From Castellaniella sp036379515 (GTDB lineage Bacteria > Pseudomonadota > Gammaproteobacteria > Burkholderiales > Burkholderiaceae_B), in NCBI RefSeq assembly GCF_036379515.1, contig NZ_DASVGN010000036.1:1-64000 (forward strand): 64,000 nt of DNA, given 5' to 3'. Under the pieces are notes generated by a model. That model saw only the letters and a list, made by a program, of their open reading frames with translations. It did no database searches and was not told where the DNA came from. Position numbers and translations under genes: made by a program. Shown here piece after piece: positions 25,140 to 34,164 of the stretch. Each line of letters begins with the position of its first letter. The stretch's first letter is position 1.

Positions 25140-26843
25140 ATGACAACACATCACTTCATCACCCGCCGCACCTTCCTGGGCTACGCCGGCACGAGCGCTG
25201 CAGCGCTTCTCGCCGGCCTGCCGCAGGTTGAAGCAACTCCTGTCACGAAAGCAGGAGGCGATGCCTTTGAACCCGACGTCGCGCTGGAGTTGACGGCCAG
25301 CCCTCAAAGCGTTGCACTGCGCTCGGGGCCCGCGACGCCCGTGTGGACCTACGAGGCGCAAGTGGTAAAAGGCGACCCGGCAAGCGTGCATGCATCTCCC
25401 GGCGGGTACCTCGGGCCCACCCTGCGCGTGCGACGCGGCCAGAAACTACGCGTCGACTTCGTGAACCACACCAATCAACCCAGCATCGTCAACTGGCACG
25501 GGCTGCATGTCCCAGCCGATATGATGGGGTTGCCGCGCTACGAGGTGAAGCCAGGCGAGCACTACCGCTACGAATTCGAGGTACTCGACCGCGCAGGTAC
25601 CTACTGGTATCACGCGATGGCCGCCGGCCACACACCCGAGCAGGTGTACTTCGGGCTTGCCGGGCTCCTGCTCGTGACGGACGATGAAGAACAGGCTCTG
25701 GCGTTGCCCCGCGACGAATACGACTTGCCGCTCGTCATCCAAGACCGGACTTTTGGAGACAACAACCACCTGCACTACCTGCCTGGCACGGGCCCTGAAG
25801 CTGCGCCCGCGCACGGCTCCCCACCCCAGGCGCCCGGAATGGGGAGCAGCACGATGGGCGGCTCAGGCATGATGGGTGGCATGATGTCGGGCGGCATGAG
25901 CGGCATGATGACCCGCATGATGGGGTTCTTTGGCGACACCATCCTGGTGAATGGCAAGCCCGATGCCACGCTCAAAGTCGCCACGCACGCCTACCGCCTG
26001 CGCGTGCTCAACGCGTCGAACGCCCGCACCTACAAGCTGGGCTGGGAAGACGGCCGACCGCTTACGGTGATCGCCACCGGTGGCGGCCTGCTTGAACGCC
26101 CCGTACAGAAAGACTACGTAATGCTCACCCCCGGCCAGCGCATCGAGTTGTGGGCAGACTTCAGCAAAGACGCGGTGGGCACGCAGCTTACGCTCATGAG
26201 CCTCGCCTTCGATGGCATGGCGGGCATGATGGAAAGCACGATGGGCGAGGAGATGATGGGGGGCGGCATGATGGGGAACATGATGAGCCACATGATGAGC
26301 GGCTCATCCCTGGCCGACGGCGCGCGCTTTGCGATCCTCAAAGTGGCCGTGACACAAAAGGCAGACGAAGTACTCGAGCTGCCGCAGCGCCTTGCCACAC
26401 TCACGCGGCTACGGGCCGAAGACGCGGTGAATCGTGATCGCCCCCGGATCTTCCGGGTTACCATGGGCCACATGCGGTGGGGCTTCAATGGCCGCAGCTT
26501 CCAGATGAACGAGGTCGCGCCCGACGAAATCGTGAAACTCGGCACGACCGAGGTCTGGGAGTTCGTCAACAACATGATGATGGCGCACGCCATTCACCTG
26601 CACGGCCTGCAGTTCCAGGTGCTGGAGCGGCACAATAGCCCGCAGGGTGCGGGCGTGGTCGAGGGCTGTGTCGACGACGGTTGGGAAGACACCGTGCTCC
26701 TGATGCCCAACGAGCGCGTGAGGCTTCTCATGCGTTTTGCAGACTTCACCGGAAGCTATGCCTACCAGTGCCACATGCTGGAGCACGCGGCGATGGGCCT
26801 CATGCGTGATTACGAGGTCCAGCCAGCGCAAACGCCAGCATGA
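25140..26843 (+). CDS. Multicopper oxidase-like protein with degenerate trinuclear site
   Basis: The 567-residue protein has a Tat signal (TRRTFLGYAG), three cupredoxin domains and two Met-rich insertions (about residues 235-262 and 362-388, many MM and GMM). The type 1 site is present: H483, C544, H549. The HxHG motif 1 reads N118-W-H120, motif 2 reads H158-A-M160 and motif 4 reads Q543-C-H545, so three of the eight usual type 2/3 histidines are missing. It may bind or carry Cu(I) rather than reduce oxygen. The second oxidase of the window (42894) is canonical. No frameshift is seen. Confidence 0.85.
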   Translation: MTTHHFITRRTFLGYAGTSAAALLAGLPQVEATPVTKAGGDAFEPDVALELTASPQSVALRSGPATPVWTYEAQVVKGDPASVHASPGGYLGPTLRVRRGQKLRVDFVNHTNQPSIVNWHGLHVPADMMGLPRYEVKPGEHYRYEFEVLDRAGTYWYHAMAAGHTPEQVYFGLAGLLLVTDDEEQALALPRDEYDLPLVIQDRTFGDNNHLHYLPGTGPEAAPAHGSPPQAPGMGSSTMGGSGMMGGMMSGGMSGMMTRMMGFFGDTILVNGKPDATLKVATHAYRLRVLNASNARTYKLGWEDGRPLTVIATGGGLLERPVQKDYVMLTPGQRIELWADFSKDAVGTQLTLMSLAFDGMAGMMESTMGEEMMGGGMMGNMMSHMMSGSSLADGARFAILKVAVTQKADEVLELPQRLATLTRLRAEDAVNRDRPRIFRVTMGHMRWGFNGRSFQMNEVAPDEIVKLGTTEVWEFVNNMMMAHAIHLHGLQFQVLERHNSPQGAGVVEGCVDDGWEDTVLLMPNERVRLLMRFADFTGSYAYQCHMLEHAAMGLMRDYEVQPAQTPA

Positions 26844-26852
26844 GGCTCTGAA

Positions 26853-28040
26853 ATGTCTTCCTGGCTTTTCACCCAGATTCTGCTCGCCATAGGCGCAGGG
26901 CTCCTCTTGAATCTGACGCCCTGCGTGCTACCCGCCGTCCCGCTGAAAGTCCGCGCGGTGCTGAACGCCACGGGCGACCACCTGAAGGTCCGCATCGCAT
27001 CTGCCGCGCTCTTCACAGCAGGGTCGGTGCTGTTCTTCGCTGCACTGGGCATCGCCACCGCCCTGTTGCAGTGGCAATGGGGAGTGCTGTTTCAATCGCG
27101 CGCCCTGCTGATCGTTCTCGGTACTGTGTTGACGGCGTTTGCTGCGATGAACTTTCTCGGACGCGGCCTACCTGTCCCAAACGCCGTCGCCACTTTACGC
27201 GGGGGAAAATTCCTTGAACCTTTTTTCTCCGGCCTCATTTCAGCGCTACTTTCGACGCCCTGCACGGGTCCCCTCTTGGGCGGCGTCCTGGTATTTGCGC
27301 TTGCTCAGCCAACGGCCAATATCGTCGCCCTCTTCGTGTCGATCGGCCTCGGGCTTGCACTCCCCTATGTCGTGCTGCTCCTTCGCCCCGGCCTTTTGAA
27401 GCACCTGCCGCGTGCGGGAGCCTGGACGGAAGTCATTCGTCAGAGCTTTGGCTGGCTGCTGCTCGCTGCAGCACTTTTTTATCTCCAAAGCGCGATCCCG
27501 GCCTCGTGGGTGGCGCCTCTCTGGGCCGCCTTGTTCGCAGGGGTGCTCGCCTGGGCGGCCTACCGATTCTGGCGTGCGGTAGATCGTGGCTCACGTGCAG
27601 TGGCGCTCTTCGTGAGCGTCATCGCCCTGGCTTCCGCCTACGCCGGGGCAGGCCCCGAGAAGTCCCCCGGCCACATGATCGCCTGGCAACCGCTACGGGC
27701 GGCCGATGTTTCCGCACTGCCTACGCTCGGGCGCCCCGCCATCGTGGAATTCACGGCGCAGTGGTGCATCAATTGCAAGGTGCTCGAGAAAACCACTTAC
27801 GAGGACAGCACCGTGGTTCAGGCCGTTGCCCGCTCGGGTGTTGTTGCGTTTCAGGCAGACCTGACACACCCCGATCTGGCGCTCGAGCACCTGCTCGCTT
27901 CCTATGGCGGCGTGGGCTTGCCGTTTCTCGCTGTTCTTGACCGCGAGGGGCGCAAAGTGCGGGATTTTTCCGGCTTGTTCACGGGCGCAAGTCTGGTGAA
28001 GGCATTGAAAGCAGTAGGACCTCAGGAGGATCTTGAATGA
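26853..28040 (+). CDS. DsbD-like transmembrane thiol:disulfide transporter (membrane plus thioredoxin domains)
   Basis: The 395-residue protein has eight or so hydrophobic segments with the DsbD cysteine motifs LTPCVLP (near residue 22) and STPCTGP (near 135), and a C-terminal thioredoxin-like domain with WCINC (C305, C308). The N-terminal periplasmic domain of DsbD is absent, but the next gene encodes a domain that resembles it and overlaps this gene by four bases. The pair would carry electrons from cytoplasmic thioredoxin to periplasmic thiols, useful where copper oxidises them. ScsB-type proteins are an alternative relative. Confidence 0.85.
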   Translation: MSSWLFTQILLAIGAGLLLNLTPCVLPAVPLKVRAVLNATGDHLKVRIASAALFTAGSVLFFAALGIATALLQWQWGVLFQSRALLIVLGTVLTAFAAMNFLGRGLPVPNAVATLRGGKFLEPFFSGLISALLSTPCTGPLLGGVLVFALAQPTANIVALFVSIGLGLALPYVVLLLRPGLLKHLPRAGAWTEVIRQSFGWLLLAAALFYLQSAIPASWVAPLWAALFAGVLAWAAYRFWRAVDRGSRAVALFVSVIALASAYAGAGPEKSPGHMIAWQPLRAADVSALPTLGRPAIVEFTAQWCINCKVLEKTTYEDSTVVQAVARSGVVAFQADLTHPDLALEHLLASYGGVGLPFLAVLDREGRKVRDFSGLFTGASLVKALKAVGPQEDLE

Positions 28041-28555
28041 AAAGCAGCAACAGACGCAGCGTGGCAAACCTGGGCGCAGTCGTCGTCCTTGCAGGAACAG
28101 CGATACTTTTCGGCTGGCGTCAGTTCTCGGCAACCCATACCGAACCGGCCACAGACAACGCAACGGCAGCCAGCAGCGGCATCATGGACTCGTCGGCACA
28201 CGTCACCGCCTCCGTCGCCCTCAAGGGTCAAGATGGCATCGTCACCCTGCATATCGGCAAGGACTGGCACGTCAACGCCAACCCCGCCTCGCTTGAGAAC
28301 CTGATCGCCTCGACGGTCATGATCGAACATAACGGCTCGCAACGTGCGGCGCAGGCAATCTACCCGCCCGGAAAGAGCAGCGGCATCACGATCGATGGCA
28401 CGGACATCCTGGTCTACGAAGACGGTACGGTCATCCCTGTGAAAAACCTGGACAGTACGCCAGGCGACCATATGCTGGTGCGCGTCCAGGCCTGCAACAC
28501 GCAAGGCATCTGCCTTGCGCCTGCGATGATTGTCGCCACAGGTAGTCAGATTTAA
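28037..28555 (+). CDS. Stand-alone DsbD N-terminal (alpha) domain protein
   Basis: The ATG overlaps the stop of the DsbD-like gene. The 172-residue protein has an N-terminal membrane anchor (VVVLAGTAILFGW) and an immunoglobulin-like domain with GKDWHVNAN, YPPG and the cysteine pair QACNTQGICLAP, matching the redox-active pair of the DsbD alpha domain. It would take electrons from the thioredoxin-like domain of its neighbour. A split dsbD with the alpha domain encoded second is unusual. Confidence 0.75.
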   Translation: MKSSNRRSVANLGAVVVLAGTAILFGWRQFSATHTEPATDNATAASSGIMDSSAHVTASVALKGQDGIVTLHIGKDWHVNANPASLENLIASTVMIEHNGSQRAAQAIYPPGKSSGITIDGTDILVYEDGTVIPVKNLDSTPGDHMLVRVQACNTQGICLAPAMIVATGSQI

Positions 28556-28590
28556 ATCTTTTATCGCAATCCCCTCTACAGGAGTATTCC

Positions 28591-29025
28591 ATGCGTCACC
28601 TCAAAACACTGGTTCTCGCACTCGCCCTGGGCTTTCCACTCTCGGCAATGGCTGCCGGCATTCCGGTCAAAATGTACAAAAGCCCCAATTGCGGCTGCTG
28701 TGACCGATGGGCCCAGCATCTTGAAGCCAACGGCTTTACGGTGGAAACCATCAATACGCCAGCCCTTGCTTCAATCAAGGAGAAGTACCACATACCGACC
28801 AACCTGGCGGGTTGTCACACCGCGCTGGTGGAGGGGTACGTGGTGGAAGGCCTCGTGCCTGCCAAGTACATCAAGCAGATGCTGGCCGAGCATCTTCCCG
28901 TCAAAGGCCTCTCCATACCGGGGATGCCTGTGGGAGCCCCCGGTATGGCGGGCACCGCCGCCGGGCCGCTGAACGTTTACACGCTGGGCGCAGGATCAGC
29001 ACCCAAAGTTTTTGCCACCTTTTGA
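28591..29025 (+). CDS. DUF411 periplasmic metal-binding protein
   Basis: The 144-residue protein has a signal peptide (cleavage after AMAA near residue 22) and the DUF411 hallmark YKSPNCGCCDRWAQHLEANG, followed by GCHTALVEGYVVEGLVPA. DUF411 proteins, also annotated CopG in copper clusters, bind copper through the CGCC region. A 36-base spacer follows the DsbD alpha gene, so it may belong to the same operon. The Met/Pro-rich tail (PGMPVGAPGM) is an extra. Confidence 0.85.
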   Translation: MRHLKTLVLALALGFPLSAMAAGIPVKMYKSPNCGCCDRWAQHLEANGFTVETINTPALASIKEKYHIPTNLAGCHTALVEGYVVEGLVPAKYIKQMLAEHLPVKGLSIPGMPVGAPGMAGTAAGPLNVYTLGAGSAPKVFATF

Positions 29026-29169
29026 GCCGGTTACCTCACGCGGGTACAGAAGTGCCGGCGCAATCCGCCTATTAGGGTCAGGGCTTATCGTGTTCTCGGG
29101 AAAGCCGAAGAGCAACATACACAAACAAACGAAGTTACCGTGCAATTCGCACAAATCAGTGGAGCCATC

Positions 29170-29598
29170 ATGAACCCAAAAAAATACGTAGCCGTCGCAT
29201 CACTTGGTCTCGCGATCGCGTTGGGCACCACGCCATTATCTGCCGTCGCTGCAGACGTCGCAGCCAATGGCGTGGCTGAGGTCTTCAATCACGCGATTAC
29301 GAATATCCCTGGCAAATCCCTGATTGCAGTCGAGGTGAACTATAAGCCTGGCGAAAAATCGCCGGCCCACTGGCATGCAAAATCGGCATTCATCATGGCC
29401 TACGTGATATCGGGTTCGATCCGCAGCCAGGTCGAAGGCGAACCGGTGCATGTCTATAAAGCGGGCCAGACCTGGTATGAGAACCCAGGGGCGCATCATG
29501 TCGTGAGCGAGAACGCCAGCAAGACCGAACCCGCCAAGATGCTAGCCGTTCTTGTGGCTGATACAAAACACGGTGCTCTGACCACATTCGATAAATGA
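29170..29598 (+). CDS. Exported cupin-domain protein
   Basis: The start at 29170 gives a signal peptide (AVASLGLAIALGTTPLSAVAA). The 142-residue protein has a single cupin barrel: motif 1 KSPAHWHAKSAFIMAYVISG and motif 2 NPGAHHVV, with histidines able to hold a metal. Substrate is unknown. It ends the rightward run that began with the oxidase gene, although its 140-base upstream gap allows a separate promoter. Confidence 0.8.
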   Translation: MNPKKYVAVASLGLAIALGTTPLSAVAADVAANGVAEVFNHAITNIPGKSLIAVEVNYKPGEKSPAHWHAKSAFIMAYVISGSIRSQVEGEPVHVYKAGQTWYENPGAHHVVSENASKTEPAKMLAVLVADTKHGALTTFDK

Positions 29599-30007
29599 AC
29601 GCAGCGCCATTCGCCAGCGGCTTTCAATCGCGGGCTCCTCGCAGTTTCAAGCTTGACCTCGCCATAAGGTCGAGCTTGAAACTGGGGGCAACGCAAGGAG
29701 ATCGGCAATGACCGCGCCAGACCTAACCGCGATGCCCACTCGGCAAGCCGCGCGCATGGTGCACACGACCAGAGCGGCGCGCATTCACACACAGAGCGCA
29801 GCGCACCCACGAAGACGACTGCCACCGGTTACACCTGCTCCAGGTTCGACGCAGCCGCCATGAGCCTGAGCGCTGTCTCCGTCATTGCCAACGCACTCAG
29901 GCTGCGCAGGGCGAAGTCGTAACCACGTGCTTTGAAAGCAGTTCAGGCTATCAACACCACCGCATCCACCAACGACGTGATTCGATGATTCATAGAGGAA
30001 TGGCAAC
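29599..30007. other. 409-bp region without a supported gene
   Basis: Only the strong inverted repeat at 29643-29683 stands out. A 51-codon ORF from 29708 is rich in Arg, Pro and Ala and looks like chance. The sequence may be a remnant of a lost metal gene and its promoter. Confidence 0.4.
29643..29683. promoter_or_regulatory. 17-bp inverted repeat with MerR/CueR-like operator core
   Basis: Arms AGTTTCAAGCTTGACCT (29643-29659) and its near-perfect complement (29667-29683) flank CGCCATA. The core TTGACCT-CGCCATA-AGGTC resembles CueR/MerR-family operators, with TTGACC as a possible -35. No copper ATPase gene or suitable -10 follows within the usual distance, so it may be an orphan operator. An intrinsic terminator is less likely because no T-run follows. 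Confidence 0.45.
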
Positions 30008-30415
30008 ATGCAAGCAGTGAAAACAGCTGACGGAATCTGGTCCAGATGCTACCGGTGGATAAGCTGGACGATTACGGGGCTTGCCGTGATAGCGTTGGGT
30101 TTGATGTTGCGTGGCGCATTCTTCGCAAAGACGCCATCAGTGGCATTTACTATCGCTTCGCCCGAAGACGGTGTCACGGTCAGCAGCCCGGTACAACTGG
30201 CGGTAACGCTGAAGGATACAGAGCTTGGCTGGCCTTTTACCGGCCGTGATCATTTGCACATATCGGTCGATGGCGGCCCGGCACAGGCCGTGTACGAGAG
30301 TCGCGTGTTGAGTATTCCGCTTGCGCCAGGCAAGCACGTCATCGGGGTCGATCTTGCTGGTCCCATCCATGCTTCGTTGCTGCCGCCGAAGTATGTTCAT
30401 TTCACAGTGCGCTGA
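30008..30415 (+). CDS. Membrane-anchored protein with DHLHI domain (135 aa)
   Basis: The protein has a transmembrane anchor at about residues 18-36 and a periplasmic beta-rich domain containing GRDHLHISVDGGPA and APGKHVIGVDLAGP. The same pattern (DHLHVYVDGEQ, PAGQHTVCVDAA) recurs in the protein at 36464, so the two are distant paralogs within one window. The fold resembles DUF4399-like Ig domains. Function is unknown; the His-rich turn could contact metal. Confidence 0.6.
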   Translation: MQAVKTADGIWSRCYRWISWTITGLAVIALGLMLRGAFFAKTPSVAFTIASPEDGVTVSSPVQLAVTLKDTELGWPFTGRDHLHISVDGGPAQAVYESRVLSIPLAPGKHVIGVDLAGPIHASLLPPKYVHFTVR

Positions 30416-30425
30416 GGCCGATATC

Positions 30426-31115
30426 GTGACCCGCACAACTCTGGCAAGACACAGCCTCGGCGAACGCGTGCTGCATGTGATCAACGCACTGGCGGTCGCC
30501 GTGCTCATCACTACCGGGCTCGCTTTGGATGATCTTTTGACGGAACGCTTGGGGATGCTGCTCGGCGGCCATCTGCGGGTCAACGCGATACACCAATGGT
30601 TGGGGTTAGCTTTCGTCATTGCATGGGTGTTGCTGCTGTTATCAGGCCGGATTAGCCGCCTATTGCGCGACGTGATGTATTTCCGGCGCGACGAGCTTCG
30701 CCGACTGCTCGCATTTCTGTGCTTTTATTTACGCCCAAGTCATCATCCGGTTCCGTTCCATGACGGCCGGTTCGATCCCGCACAACGCATGATTTTCATC
30801 GCCATCATCGCCACAACGGTGTTGGCTGGTATCAGCGGGGCGTATCTCTACCTGATGCCGCCATTCGGAAGAGTGCTGCTGGTTTATGCCATCCGTATCC
30901 ACATTATCGCTGTATGGCTGCTGCTTGCTTGCCTGTGCATTCATATTGCGGCAGGCATCGGGCTGCTACGCACCCACCGAGGCATTGCCACCGCAATGTT
31001 CGGTAATGGTCGGGTGACCATCACCCTGGCACGTACCCTGTGGCCCGGGTGGACTCGGCGCCAAAAAGGTGGGAACTCAGATATTTCGGTAAATCAACGG
31101 AGAACGAAACCATGA
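30426..31115 (+). CDS. Cytochrome b561-type membrane protein
   Basis: A GTG start at 30426 with GAGG upstream gives 229 residues; an ATG further upstream would overlap the preceding gene. Four or more transmembrane helices carry histidines in the pattern of b-type cytochromes (RHSLGERVLHVINAL at the N-terminus, NAIHQWLG, IRIHIIAVWLLLACLCIHI). Such subunits bind two hemes and move electrons to or from quinone. The partner is unknown; the neighbour at 30008 is a candidate since they are 10 bases apart. Confidence 0.75.
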   Translation: MTRTTLARHSLGERVLHVINALAVAVLITTGLALDDLLTERLGMLLGGHLRVNAIHQWLGLAFVIAWVLLLLSGRISRLLRDVMYFRRDELRRLLAFLCFYLRPSHHPVPFHDGRFDPAQRMIFIAIIATTVLAGISGAYLYLMPPFGRVLLVYAIRIHIIAVWLLLACLCIHIAAGIGLLRTHRGIATAMFGNGRVTITLARTLWPGWTRRQKGGNSDISVNQRRTKP

Positions 31116-31948
31116 ACCACACCACACAAGCAAAGCGTGCCGAAGCACTGCGCCAAATGCACGACCGCCGCAACATCCTGCTGCTGCCGAACGCCTGGGA
31201 TGCCGGCAGCGCACGCTTATTCGCCACACGTGATTTTCGCGCAATCGCAACGACCAGCGGTGGTGTAGCCTGGGCACTCGGTTACGCCGACGGTGAGCAG
31301 GCGCCGCTCGATGAGATCCTGGCGGTAGTGCGGCGCATCATCCGCGCAGTTGATCTCCCGGTGACCGTGGATTTCGAGAGTGGGTACGGCATTACACCCG
31401 CCGACGTAGCAACATCGACCCGCGCCGTCATTGAAGCAGGGGCTGCCGGAATCAACCTTGAAGACGGTACACCCGGGCACGGCCCGCTACGCAAGGTGCA
31501 AGACGCTGCCGCACGTATTCGTGCCGCACGCGACGCGGCGACATCGTCTGGCGTGCCACTAGTGATCAACGCGCGAGTCGACAACTGGATGCATGCAGAA
31601 AAAGATCCCGCCGCACCGCTCACCGACGCCATCACGCGGGCACGTGCTTACCTGGCCGCTGGTGCGGATTGTGTCTACCCCATTGGACTGAGCGACCCGA
31701 AGACGATCAAAGCCTTTGTCCAGGCCATCGATGCGCCAGTCAATGTGATGGCGGGAGCGGGCACAGCACCGCTGGCTGAACTCGCCAAACTCGGTGTCGC
31801 ACGTGTCAGCACGGCAACCTGGTTTGCGGCACTTGCCTTGGGACAGGTTGATCATGCCGCCCGCGCGGTGCTCGAAACTGGCAGGTTCGATTCCCTGGCG
31901 ACCGATTTCAACTACATGGATGCACAGCGCCTGTTCACGGCTAATTGA
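31112..31948 (+). CDS. Isocitrate lyase/PEP mutase family protein
   Basis: The ATG at 31112 follows GGAG and overlaps the previous stop by four bases. The 278-residue protein is a TIM barrel of the ICL/PEPM superfamily: LLLPNAWDAGSARL, VDFESGYG (metal-binding region), GINLEDGTPGHG and INARVDNW. Members cleave or form C-C or P-C bonds in 2-methylisocitrate, oxaloacetate or phosphonate metabolism. Substrate cannot be told here, and its place among metal genes is odd. From 31949 to 32228 no gene is seen. Confidence 0.85.
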   Translation: MNHTTQAKRAEALRQMHDRRNILLLPNAWDAGSARLFATRDFRAIATTSGGVAWALGYADGEQAPLDEILAVVRRIIRAVDLPVTVDFESGYGITPADVATSTRAVIEAGAAGINLEDGTPGHGPLRKVQDAAARIRAARDAATSSGVPLVINARVDNWMHAEKDPAAPLTDAITRARAYLAAGADCVYPIGLSDPKTIKAFVQAIDAPVNVMAGAGTAPLAELAKLGVARVSTATWFAALALGQVDHAARAVLETGRFDSLATDFNYMDAQRLFTAN

Positions 31949-32228
31949 GCGGACCGCCCTTCAGCTCTCTCACAATACCCGGCGGTTGGTGGCAGTGATC
32001 GATGTCGCGCACGTGTTTGCGTGAGTGCCTTCACATTGCACACACAACCGTACGGGCCGAGCAAGGCCGCTGTCGCGACACGACCCTGCGTTGATTCCGC
32101 TGCGAGGAAATGCCCCGCCAGCAACTGGGAGCAAACCGCCGCTGCAATAAGCTTCCAAGACGTCTACTCACCGCTTTCCACCTCAGAGCGCCTTTTGCCG
32201 CCAGAGGTACCCGCAGCAGCGGCGCCCG

Positions 32229-33863
32229 TTAGCGCGAACTTGAGAGGCGAGTCCGCTTGCGGCGCAGGAGCCCGGCTGCTAGGCACAGTGCGATCCAAGT
32301 GAGGACAGGAGTGTTACGCCAGCGCACGTAGGGCGTGAGGCCCTGGGTACCCTGAACTTCGACGTCCAGGACGCCTCGGCTGCCAGGTTCCAGCGCAGCT
32401 TGAATCTCCCCATGGAGGCCGATGGCAGCCGTGATGCCCGTGTTAGTGGCGCGGATGACCGGGCGGGCGGTTTCCAGCGCCCGCATACGTGCCATCTGAA
32501 GGTGCTGGCGCAGTGCCCAAGTGTTGCCGAACCACGCAAGGTTGCTGAGGTTCAGCAATATGCTGGCCCCCGGGGCTCCATTGACAGCAGGTGCAACGCG
32601 GGCGGCAATCTCTTCACCGAAAGTGTCTTCGTAGCAGATGTTGACCGAAATCACCTGCCCCGCTAACAGGAGTGGTGCCTGGATGAGTGGTCCGCGGTTG
32701 AAGTCCCCCAACGGAATCCGCAGCGCGTGGACAAACCACTGAAGGCCCGGCGGAATGAATTCTCCGAACGGCACCAGATGGCGTTTGTCGTAATGCCACT
32801 CCCCCGGCGAACCTGGCAGCTTCAGGTCATCTGGTCGCAATGCGATGGCGCTGTTTGTGTAGCGCTCGCCCGTGATGGTCCGTGTGTGTAGTGGAACCCC
32901 CATAACGATTGTGGCTTGTTCGCGCTGCGCCACATTTTGCCATTCCCGCCAGACGGCGGCCGATACCTGGTCCTGGAAGATAGGCATCACGGTTTCAGGC
33001 AGAACGATCAGGCTCGGGTGGCTGCTCTCACCCTCAGAAGGCAGGGCTGCGAGGTTCAGTCCGCGAGCTAGTATTTGTCCAAATAGCTGTGGATCAAATT
33101 TTTCTGACTGGGGAGTGGCAGGCTGAACCAGGCGCACTAGCAGCGGAGAACCTTTCGGACGCACCCAGTCGATCTGCGTGCCCAGAACGCCTAGCAGGCC
33201 AAAGCCAAGCGCAAGGACGACAACTGCAGCAGCGCTACGATTGTACGGTGGCGAGTCCTTGGCACGTGCCATCGAAGCCACCGCAGCGGCCGAGAACGCA
33301 GCAAGCCAGGCAAGCCCGTAGACGCCCACGACGGGCGCCCAGGCGGAGAACACGCCCTCGGCGTGGGCATAGCCGATGTTAAGCCACGTAAAACCCGTAA
33401 ATAGCGTACCGCGCAGCCACTCAAACAAGGTCCAGGAGGATGCCCAGATCAGCGCGTTTAGTATCTGGCGCGAGGCATGCTGCCGAGTTGTGCGCCAGGC
33501 GCTGCAGAGCCAGGCACTCAAGGCGCAGGCGGCAGCTCCATAAAGCGCCATAGTGGCCGCAAAGACCAGCAGCGCCACGATGGCAAGCGGCAACGCCAAG
33601 CCTCCATAGGTGTGCATGCTAATAACCAGCCAGTAGACACCGATAGCGAACTGTGCCACACCGAAGATCCAGCCCTGCAAAGCCGCCCGCCAGGGACTCG
33701 GGGCGCTCCAGGTATGGGCGGCCAAGACGGAGAGCGCACCAATTTGGGCGAACGGCAGCACCCAGGCTGGCAGCGGGCCGGGCGCAAAGCATAGCGCCTG
33801 CAATGCACCGGCGAGCAGAACCCGGATCCAGGACTTTCCTATTTTCTGGCGCTCAGGCGGCAT
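32229..33863 (-). CDS. lnt: Apolipoprotein N-acyltransferase (Lnt/CutE)
   Basis: The start at 33863 (MPPERQKIG) overlaps the upstream ORF stop by 11 bases; an in-frame start at 33908 is possible. The 544-residue protein has about six N-terminal transmembrane helices and a nitrilase-type domain with the Lnt triad: Glu in VLPETVMP, Lys in YDKRHLVPFGEF and Cys in VNICYEDTFGE. Lnt adds the third acyl chain to lipoproteins; E. coli lnt was first found as the copper-tolerance gene cutE. Here it is the last gene of the copRS transcription unit, probably an accessory copy. Confidence 0.9.
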   Translation of the reverse strand: MPPERQKIGKSWIRVLLAGALQALCFAPGPLPAWVLPFAQIGALSVLAAHTWSAPSPWRAALQGWIFGVAQFAIGVYWLVISMHTYGGLALPLAIVALLVFAATMALYGAAACALSAWLCSAWRTTRQHASRQILNALIWASSWTLFEWLRGTLFTGFTWLNIGYAHAEGVFSAWAPVVGVYGLAWLAAFSAAAVASMARAKDSPPYNRSAAAVVVLALGFGLLGVLGTQIDWVRPKGSPLLVRLVQPATPQSEKFDPQLFGQILARGLNLAALPSEGESSHPSLIVLPETVMPIFQDQVSAAVWREWQNVAQREQATIVMGVPLHTRTITGERYTNSAIALRPDDLKLPGSPGEWHYDKRHLVPFGEFIPPGLQWFVHALRIPLGDFNRGPLIQAPLLLAGQVISVNICYEDTFGEEIAARVAPAVNGAPGASILLNLSNLAWFGNTWALRQHLQMARMRALETARPVIRATNTGITAAIGLHGEIQAALEPGSRGVLDVEVQGTQGLTPYVRWRNTPVLTWIALCLAAGLLRRKRTRLSSSR

Positions 33864-34164
33864 AGTCGTGTCGGCTGCGACGAGAGTTCTTAGCTGAATG
33901 TTCCGCAAGCTGCACTTTCCCGTGGTCGATCATCACCGGGGGGATGCCGTACTTCTGTGCAACCTGCGCAATCGCCATTTTCTCGCGCGTCGCGTGCGTT
34001 GCTTCCCTTACTTGAACTGTGCAACATATCGTTCGCATCTCGGGCGCATGGCCAGCCCCTTCTTTCACTGGGCAGATCCGCCAGGCGTCCAGACGAGCGA
34101 TGGCAGCCGTAACCCATGCTATGTTGACGCAACTCCGATGGGAAGCGACTAGGAGGGTCAGCAC
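33853..34164 (-). CDS. Small ORF linking copS and lnt (103 aa)
   Basis: A GTG start overlaps the copS stop, and the stop overlaps the lnt start by 11 bases, so the frame sits tightly between two real genes. The C-terminal half reads like a protein domain (ATREKMAIAQVAQKYGIPP, then VMIDHGKVQLAEH); the N-terminal half is less convincing. No family is recognised. It might be a fragment of a longer gene. Support is mainly the tight coupling. Confidence 0.45.
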   Translation of the reverse strand: MLTLLVASHRSCVNIAWVTAAIARLDAWRICPVKEGAGHAPEMRTICCTVQVREATHATREKMAIAQVAQKYGIPPVMIDHGKVQLAEHSAKNSRRSRHDYAA

